A stretch of 5,170 nt of DNA from JBCCWR01 sp039193385 (GTDB taxonomy: Bacteria; Verrucomicrobiota; Verrucomicrobiia; Methylacidiphilales; JBCCWR01): assembly GCA_039193385.1 (NCBI GenBank), contig JBCCWR010000146.1:1-5170 (forward strand). Reading direction: 5' to 3'. The position numbers and the translations under genes were made by a program. Numbering within the stretch: the first letter of the stretch is position 1; every line of letters starts with the position of its first letter. Under the pieces are notes generated by a model. The model was given only the letters and a program-made list of their open reading frames with translations, searched no databases and was not told the DNA's origin. Shown in pieces: positions 1-3,542 of this stretch.

Positions 1-89
1 TTTTAATCCGTTTACTTGCAAGAAAGGATATCTCATTAGCTAAATTAAAACTTACAACAAATAATTAAGATATTTCCAACTAACGAGCG

Positions 90-105
90 TCAGGCTGTAG
101 CCTGA
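90..105 (+). terminator. Small stem-loop, possible terminator
   Basis: TCAGGC and GCCTGA form a 6-bp stem around a TGTA tetraloop, followed on the plus strand by TTGAATTTT. The stem is GC-rich against an AT-rich background, but the downstream T-run is interrupted. It could end a plus-strand transcript entering from the left of the window. Function is not demonstrated. Confidence 0.3.
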
Positions 106-187
106 TTGAATTTTAGCATAAATACTTTTCAAATTAAGATTAATGATAGTTGTAAGCTGCTTAAATAACCCAACTGAAGCCTGCTAG

Positions 188-211
188 AGTCACGAACAAA
201 GTCACGAACAA
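188..211. repeat. Tandem duplication of a 12-bp unit
   Basis: The unit AGTCACGAACAA occurs twice head to tail (188-199 and 200-211) with no mismatch. It sits between CTGCT (181-185) and AGCAG (212-216), which could pair. Most likely a simple slippage duplication; no function can be assigned. Confidence 0.7.
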
Positions 212-220
212 AGCAGAGAT

Positions 221-245
221 AAAGCCTTAAAGGAAAAAGGGCTTT
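221..245. terminator. Stem-loop downstream of the tRNA fragment, possible terminator
   Basis: AAAGCC (221-226) pairs with GGCTTT (240-245), with possible extra A-T pairs and one bulge. It lies about 30 bp past the encoded CCA of the minus-strand tRNA, where a terminator for that tRNA transcript would be expected. The following minus-strand sequence has no solid T-run, while the plus-strand side ends in TTTCTTCT, so efficiency in either direction is uncertain. Confidence 0.3.
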
Positions 246-276
246 CTTCTAAGTCATTGAAATATAAGCGATAAAT

Positions 277-322
277 TGGTTGCGGGAGTAGGATTTGAAC
301 CTACGACCTTCAGGTTATGAGC
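277..322 (-). other. 3' part of initiator tRNA-fMet; probable attachment-site (att) core
   Basis: Read on the minus strand, this contains a CTCATAA anticodon loop with CAT anticodon, the 3' side of the anticodon stem (CCTG), the variable loop, a complete T-arm (GTAGG-TTCAAAT-CCTAC) and the acceptor 3' strand TCCCGCA followed by ACCA. The ACCTGAAGGTCG segment and the acceptor ending in A before ACCA match bacterial initiator tRNA, whose first base does not pair with position 72. The 5' half (acceptor 5' strand, D-arm, 5' anticodon stem) is absent: identity stops at position 322 and the next bases do not pair with CCTG. Such anticodon-loop-to-CCA fragments are the usual duplicated target left by tyrosine-recombinase elements at tRNA genes. 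Given its orientation, the element should lie at coordinates above 322 and the intact tRNA at the other end of the element, outside this window. Confidence 0.85.
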
Positions 323-339
323 ATTGTTTGGATCAAAAT

Positions 340-404
340 TCACAACAAACTATAACTAAGTATAACAATTAAATCATATAGTTAGCAATAATTAAGTGTT
401 GTGA
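340..404. repeat. Nested inverted repeat next to the att core
   Basis: Two arms pair in nested order. TCACAACA (340-347) is the exact reverse complement of TGTTGTGA (397-404), and just inside, AACTATA (348-354) is the exact reverse complement of TATAGTT (377-383). The whole forms an imperfect dyad centred near 370. Its place between the tRNA fragment and the TGGCACA-type repeats suggests a recombination-protein or accessory-factor binding region, but this is inference. Confidence 0.55.
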
Positions 405-461
405 TGTGTGGCACATTATTACAGTTTTTTGCGGCGAAGTGTGCCATGAGTGTGCCACACA
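405..461. repeat. Cluster of TGTGCCA/TGGCACA repeats, candidate integrase arm sites
   Basis: TGTGTGGCACA (405-415) is a perfect 11-bp inverted repeat of TGTGCCACACA (451-461). AGTGTGCCA also occurs twice in direct orientation at 438-446 and 449-457, 11 bp apart, about one helical turn. The 20-bp block 438-457 recurs inverted at 3510-3529. Short repeated motifs close to an att core are typical arm-type binding sites for tyrosine integrases. No integrase gene is visible to confirm this. Confidence 0.55.
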
Positions 462-523
462 AGTAGGTCACTAGCTCACTGATAATACTAAATTGTTTTG
501 ACTCTACGCTTTTAAACAGCATA

Positions 524-551
524 TTGACGGTAATTCTTATTATAGTGTATT
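524..551 (+). promoter_or_regulatory. Weak candidate promoter for the HxlR-type regulator
   Basis: TTGACG (524-529) and TGTATT (546-551) are spaced 16 bp apart and lie upstream of the AGGTGA ribosome-binding site at 571-576. A second possible -35, TTGACT, is at 498-503. The -10 element is poor, so the exact promoter is uncertain, although one must lie between about 462 and 570. Confidence 0.3.
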
Positions 552-585
552 TTTTATAGCACTAACCTAAAGGTGACCGAACAAT

Positions 586-951
586 ATGAGTAAAAAAAGC
601 AACACACCCAATTGCCCTGTCGCTAACACGCTGGACGTATTTGCAGGCAAATGGAAGCCTGAAATTTTGTGGCAACTGAGCCAAACAGAGCGCATGCGCT
701 TCAACGAATTACAGCGTGCGATCGAAGGCGTATCCGCTAAAATGCTGGCACAACAACTTCAGGAGCTACAGCGCGATGGGCTGGTTAACCGTATTCAACT
801 CAATAACATTCCCCCTCATGTGGAGTATGAAGCCACGCCGATGATTCAAACGCTAGAGCCACTCTTTGACATCCTAGAGCAATGGTATGTCGACAATGGC
901 GCAGCGGTGCAAAAGGCGAATAAGAAATACGATAAAGAAAACCCGTCATAA
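586..951 (+). CDS. HxlR-type winged helix-turn-helix transcriptional regulator
   Basis: A 121-residue DNA-binding regulator of the HxlR/YodB/HypR family, usual length for the family. The family pattern is visible: an N-terminal CPV (Cys10), GKWKPEILWQL (about 21-31), RFNELQRAIEGVSAKMLAQQLQEL as the helix-turn-helix (about 38-61), DGLVNR (64-69) at the wing, VEYEAT (79-84), and a C-terminal LEPLFDILEQW dimerisation helix. HxlR-family proteins bind DNA as dimers, and several use an N-terminal cysteine at the equivalent place to sense quinones, aldehydes or oxidants; Cys10 would suit that role and is the only cysteine. The ATG is supported by AGGTGA nine bases upstream. It is convergent with the solute-binding protein gene, and its TAA lies inside the loop of the shared terminator. 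The GST, a common target class for such regulators, is encoded 1.2 kb away, so it probably controls the 2057-2174 promoter region; this last point is inference. Confidence 0.9.
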   Translation: MSKKSNTPNCPVANTLDVFAGKWKPEILWQLSQTERMRFNELQRAIEGVSAKMLAQQLQELQRDGLVNRIQLNNIPPHVEYEATPMIQTLEPLFDILEQWYVDNGAAVQKANKKYDKENPS

Positions 952-958
952 AGACGGG
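942..958. terminator. Bidirectional terminator between convergent genes
   Basis: CCCGTC (942-947) and GACGGG (953-958) form a perfect 6-bp stem with an ATAAA loop. On the minus strand the stem is followed by TTTTCTTT, a good intrinsic terminator for the solute-binding protein gene. On the plus strand it is followed by CTTTCCATTTG, weaker but usable for the regulator gene. The regulator's stop codon (949-951) lies inside the loop. Confidence 0.8.
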
Positions 959-970
959 CTTTCCATTTGT

Positions 971-2056
971 TTAAGGCTTCACGCTGTAATCGATATCAAC
1001 AGGTGTCGGCCCCTCGGCTTCACCAATCAGCTGACGCATTTGAAGACGGAATCTCTCCACCAAGTCACGTTCCATCATCCAGCGGCGGAAGTCGCCTGGC
1101 GATGTGTTGTGGTGCAGGACGGACTTGTAGCCGCCTGGAGCTTCAATATCATAGCGAACAGGGAATTGAAGCCATGTGCCTTGCATATCCTCTGACAACA
1201 TCCAGCTCATATATAGCTTCGCAGCGGCCTTGTTCTTTGCCTGTGTCGGGATTGCAGCGGTTTGAAACCATGTTAGGAAAAAGTCCTTCTCAGGAATTTG
1301 GAACTTTGTCTTTTGATTGGGGAACGGTTCAAACGACCAGAAGGTTGTGAAACTTGCGCCATACCAGCCTTTATTAATCGCCTCATATGGCCATGCTGTG
1401 CCGCGCACCCATTTGGGTTCTTGGGCGACCAGCTTTTCAAGATAATCCCAGCCATATTGCTCTTTTAAGTGCCAGAACTGATACAGCACCGCATCATCGT
1501 CATGCGGGTATGTTAGGATGAGTTTACCCTTCAAAGCGGGGTTCAAATAATCCAGGGCATCTCGGGGGCTTTCAATATCCCCCAGCACGTCTGGGTTTGA
1601 ATAATTGCTAAAGGTCACGCCATACATGCTAGTCCAGTACCCGTTCGGGTCTTTATGGTCTGGAAACACCTTATCCCAATGTTTCGGTTTATAAGGCTCA
1701 ATCAAGCCATGCTCTTTGTAATATTCAAAGTCATGCAGGGTTTGGAATTGAATCACATCTGGTACATTCTTCTCACCGCCTGCCGCACGCGCATTATCAT
1801 AGCGCGGCGCATGGTTGAGGCTGACATCCACGCTGTGGGTCACTTTCAAATCAGGAAAGCGTGCTTTGAATTTGTCGAGGTAATAATCAATCTGATCGGG
1901 TTTGTCGCCACCCGCACGTAGTACAAACTCGCCACCTTCTTTTAAAGCTTCAGCATATAGCTCATCCAGTGAGCGTTTTTCTATATCCAAAGCCCATGCA
2001 GGCGTCGATATTATAGCGCACACTGCCATCACTGTTAGGGTTTTTATGAGTTTCAC
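971..2056 (-). CDS. Orphan periplasmic solute-binding protein, Fe3+-type ABC transporter family
   Basis: A 361-residue exported binding protein. Residues 1-22 form a Sec signal peptide: basic MKLIK, hydrophobic core TLTVMAVCAII, cleavage site AWA before LDIEK. The mature part has the two-lobe family 1/6 solute-binding fold by resemblance: GGEFVLRAGGDKPD (about 41-54) as first strand and ligand loop, DKFKARFPDLKV (61-72), VPDVIQFQTLHDF (98-110), GLIEPYKP (117-124), LKGKLILTYPHDDDAVLYQF (about 175-194) and AKLYMSWMLS (279-288). Proteins of this type are annotated as Fe3+ ABC transport periplasmic components, but iron binding is unproven and many homologues bind organic ligands. The start is GTG at 2054-2056, with AAGGAG (2066-2071) nine bases upstream; an ATG at 2061-2063 is out of frame and hits a stop at once. 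No permease or ATPase gene is present, so it is an orphan here. It is divergent from the GST operon and shares its promoter region. Confidence 0.85.
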   Translation of the reverse strand: MKLIKTLTVMAVCAIISTPAWALDIEKRSLDELYAEALKEGGEFVLRAGGDKPDQIDYYLDKFKARFPDLKVTHSVDVSLNHAPRYDNARAAGGEKNVPDVIQFQTLHDFEYYKEHGLIEPYKPKHWDKVFPDHKDPNGYWTSMYGVTFSNYSNPDVLGDIESPRDALDYLNPALKGKLILTYPHDDDAVLYQFWHLKEQYGWDYLEKLVAQEPKWVRGTAWPYEAINKGWYGASFTTFWSFEPFPNQKTKFQIPEKDFFLTWFQTAAIPTQAKNKAAAKLYMSWMLSEDMQGTWLQFPVRYDIEAPGGYKSVLHHNTSPGDFRRWMMERDLVERFRLQMRQLIGEAEGPTPVDIDYSVKP

Positions 2057-2065
2057 GGTCTCATT

Positions 2066-2071
2066 CTCCTT
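2066..2071 (-). promoter_or_regulatory. Ribosome-binding site deciding the GTG start
   Basis: AAGGAG on the minus strand, nine bases before the GTG at 2054-2056. It selects this GTG over the nearby out-of-frame ATG (2061-2063) and places the first codon exactly where a normal signal peptide begins. Confidence 0.75.
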
Positions 2072-2087
2072 TCTTAATAATTGTTCA

Positions 2088-2134
2088 TTGTCTTAAATGT
2101 GTTTTACACTATATATTAGTTAGCGCAATATAAT
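2088..2134 (+). promoter_or_regulatory. Candidate promoter elements for the GST operon
   Basis: Two overlapping possibilities are visible. TTGTCT (2088-2093) with TATATT (2112-2117) has an 18-bp spacer. A consensus TATAAT lies at 2129-2134, with TTTACA (2103-2108) upstream at a long 20-bp spacing. Either would be overlapped by the TAGTTAG repeats, fitting regulation by repression. Which one is used cannot be decided from sequence. Confidence 0.35.
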
Positions 2135-2157
2135 AGTTAGTAAAGACACTGAGTTAG
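2117..2157 (+). promoter_or_regulatory. Three TAGTTAG-type direct repeats at 17-bp spacing, candidate operator
   Basis: TAGTTAG occurs at 2117-2123 and 2134-2140, and GAGTTAG at 2151-2157, with starts exactly 17 bp apart. The array covers the likely -10 region and early leader of the GST operon and lies inside the 118-bp divergent promoter region. ACTA-N5-TAGT (2108-2120) forms a small dyad at its left end, which could be a dimer site. A likely ligand is the HxlR-type regulator encoded in the window, by inference only. Related TAGTTAGC also occurs at 379-386. Confidence 0.45.
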
Positions 2158-2174
2158 TTAAAAAAGGAAAAACA

Positions 2175-2912
2175 ATGGAGACAGCATTATCCAAAGAACG
2201 GAAAACACTCGCGGACTATCCCATCACAGATAAGTGGAAGCCCAAGCACCCAGAGCTTATTCAGGTTTATACGTATGGCACACCTAACGGGGTGAAGATC
2301 CCGATTGCGCTTGAAGAAATGGATTTGCCTTATGAGGTGCATCACATCCCCCTCAATGATGAGGGCGTGAAAAGCCCAGATTTTCTGTCCCTAAACCCGA
2401 ATAACAAAATCCCCGCCATTATCGATCCGAATGTCGATCCTGAAGGCGTGGACGGTGATGCTATCGGCATCTTTGAAAGCGGCGCGATATTGACGTATCT
2501 CGCCAATAAAACGGGCCAGCTCTGTGGCATAGGTCAGGCGGGGCGTTCTCAAATCTTGCAATGGCTTTTCTTTCAAGTGGGCGGCATAGGACCCATGCTG
2601 GGGCAGTTTGGGTATTTTCATGTCTTTGATGGGAAGGATATTGAAGATCCAAGGCCGCGTGAGCGTTTTCTCAATGAGGCCAAGCGGCTTTTAAATGTCT
2701 TGAACGTGCAATTGGAAAACAACGAATGGCTGGCAGGCGATTATTCGATTGCCGATATTGCTACGGGACCATGGCTGGAATGCATCGAGCGTTTTTATAA
2801 GGCTGGCGATGTATTGGAATTAAACAGCTTCTCCCATGTCGCTGACTATATTGACCGATTTAAAACCCGCCCAGCAGTCATTAAGGGCTGGGAAGTCGCA
2901 TCTGTAACTTAG
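2175..2912 (+). CDS. Glutathione transferase of the Nu class (YfcG/YghU-like)
   Basis: A 245-residue cytosolic glutathione S-transferase closely resembling E. coli YfcG and YghU, which have little classical transferase activity but reduce disulfides and peroxides using glutathione. The N-terminal thioredoxin-fold domain starts near residue 29 (IQVYTYGTPNGVKIPIALEE) and contains the TPNG motif (36-39), whose Thr and Asn stabilise the glutathione sulfur in this class in place of the usual Tyr/Ser/Cys. Further glutathione-site motifs are NPNNKIPAI (74-82, cis-Pro80) and FESGAIL (100-106; Glu101-Ser102). The helical C-terminal domain has the class signature LQWLFFQVGGIGPMLGQ (about 128-144) and the N-cap box SIADIA (191-196). 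The first 28 residues extend beyond YfcG and recall the longer N terminus of YghU. The ATG follows an AAAAAGGA site and the next in-frame Met (49) is inside the fold, so the start is firm. It heads a two-gene operon; the next gene starts 34 bp downstream. Confidence 0.93.
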   Translation: METALSKERKTLADYPITDKWKPKHPELIQVYTYGTPNGVKIPIALEEMDLPYEVHHIPLNDEGVKSPDFLSLNPNNKIPAIIDPNVDPEGVDGDAIGIFESGAILTYLANKTGQLCGIGQAGRSQILQWLFFQVGGIGPMLGQFGYFHVFDGKDIEDPRPRERFLNEAKRLLNVLNVQLENNEWLAGDYSIADIATGPWLECIERFYKAGDVLELNSFSHVADYIDRFKTRPAVIKGWEVASVT

Positions 2913-2946
2913 CAAACAGGACAATTCTAACAGGAAAGGAATAACC

Positions 2947-3408
2947 ATGACACTATCTCTTACACCGCGTTCCGGCACAAAGCCCGACACGACGGCCAGT
3001 ATCCCGCATTCACAACTTAACCAGCATGGTCCCGATGAGGTTATCGAAAAGTTGCATGAGTTTTGTTTTTCACTGACGAATGTCCTTAATGAAGAAAGCG
3101 GTATCTCCGTGCCAGGCTCTCGAGCCTTGGTTATGCATGACAGCGTGGAATGTAATCACGATGCCTTTATGGTTGGCCGTGAGTTTGCCCATATCCATCC
3201 GCATCCCGATAATGGAAGCATGCACCTTAATCTTAGCAGTAAGGATGCCAACGAAGTCACAAACAAAGGCTGGGGCGAGGATCATTTCCTCGTTACACAG
3301 GGGCGGTTGCCGCATGGCCTTGTGATGGTGTTCTCACCGCGTGATGATGCAGAGCTGGAAACCGTCAAAACGATTGTACATAGCTCGTATGAATTTGCCA
3401 TCGGGTAA
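2947..3408 (+). CDS. Luciferase-domain / DUF5519 family small protein
   Basis: A 153-residue soluble protein without signal peptide or membrane segment. I recognise the pattern of the family named luciferase domain or DUF5519, whose biochemical role is poorly established; the name does not imply light emission. Conserved-looking blocks are VPGSRALV (55-62), FMVGREFAHIHPHPDNGSMHLNL (about 74-96), NKGWGEDH (106-113), MVFSPRDDAELETV (127-140) and SSYEFAIG at the end. The histidine-rich HIHPHP plus His93 and Glu111/His113 could form a metal or acid-base site; this is inference. The ATG is preceded by AGGAAAGGA (2932-2940) at good spacing. It follows the GST by 34 bp on the same strand and is surely co-transcribed, suggesting a joint role in thiol or electrophile chemistry. 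It is convergent with the helicase gene. Family assignment is from memory and should be taken as probable. Confidence 0.75.
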   Translation: MTLSLTPRSGTKPDTTASIPHSQLNQHGPDEVIEKLHEFCFSLTNVLNEESGISVPGSRALVMHDSVECNHDAFMVGREFAHIHPHPDNGSMHLNLSSKDANEVTNKGWGEDHFLVTQGRLPHGLVMVFSPRDDAELETVKTIVHSSYEFAIG

Positions 3409-3542
3409 TATAAAGTCGCAAAAATATTAACAAACTTCGGGTGGACAATCTTAAGAGTTTTACGGCAACGCTTTGTAAAATAGGGGTTGTAAGAACGCTC
3501 AAGAGGTTTTGGCACACTTATGGCACAATTTTGCAAACAAAA
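3409..3542. other. Convergent spacer between the GST operon and the helicase gene
   Basis: No gene. A weak AT hairpin, TTTTAC (3458-3463) with GTAAAA (3475-3480), has an 11-base loop and no T-tract, so it is a poor terminator. The clearest signal is the paired TGGCACA repeat at 3510-3529, annotated separately. The spacer marks a visible shift from mixed-composition DNA to the more AT-rich helicase gene. Confidence 0.6.
3510..3529. repeat. Paired TGGCACA repeat, inverted copy of 438-457
   Basis: TGGCACACT (3510-3518) and TGGCACAAT (3521-3529) are 11 bp apart, the same spacing as at 438-457. The 20-bp block is the reverse complement of 438-457 with 18 of 20 bases equal. Together the two blocks enclose the four-gene cassette. 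Candidate integrase arm site or end of a mobile unit. Confidence 0.6.

Larger units (their letters stand above)
1..276. other. Gene-free AT-rich flank, probable chromosomal DNA beyond the tRNA
   Basis: I see no credible coding region on either strand. The stretch contains a short stem-loop (90-105), a tandem duplication of a 12-bp unit (188-211) and a second stem-loop (221-245). It lies directly beyond the 3' end of the partial tRNA on the minus strand, so if the tRNA fragment is an attachment site this is native chromosome rather than element DNA. That last statement is inference. Confidence 0.5.

Noticed and set aside
188..211. Start of a CRISPR array or iteron origin
   Set aside because: Only two 12-bp units without spacers are present, and no cas or replication gene is nearby.
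277..350. A complete tRNA-Met gene on the minus strand
   Set aside because: Sequence above 322 lacks the D-arm and 5' acceptor strand and cannot pair with the CCTG of the anticodon stem, so only the 3' part exists.
887..1350. Plus-strand open frames overlapping the end of the solute-binding protein gene
   Set aside because: They are antisense to a well-supported coding gene, show no family resemblance and no convincing ribosome-binding sites.
3070..3325. Open frames overlapping the DUF5519-type gene on both strands
   Set aside because: They are shadows of a gene that has conserved motifs, a strong ribosome-binding site and operon context.
3458..3480. TTTTAC/GTAAAA hairpin as terminator of the GST operon
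   Set aside because: The stem is A-T rich, the loop long and no T-tract follows, so it does not meet the usual criteria.
438..3529. Insertion sequence bounded by terminal inverted repeats
   Set aside because: No transposase is encoded between the repeats and no target-site duplication was noticed; kept only as an open question about a mobile cassette.
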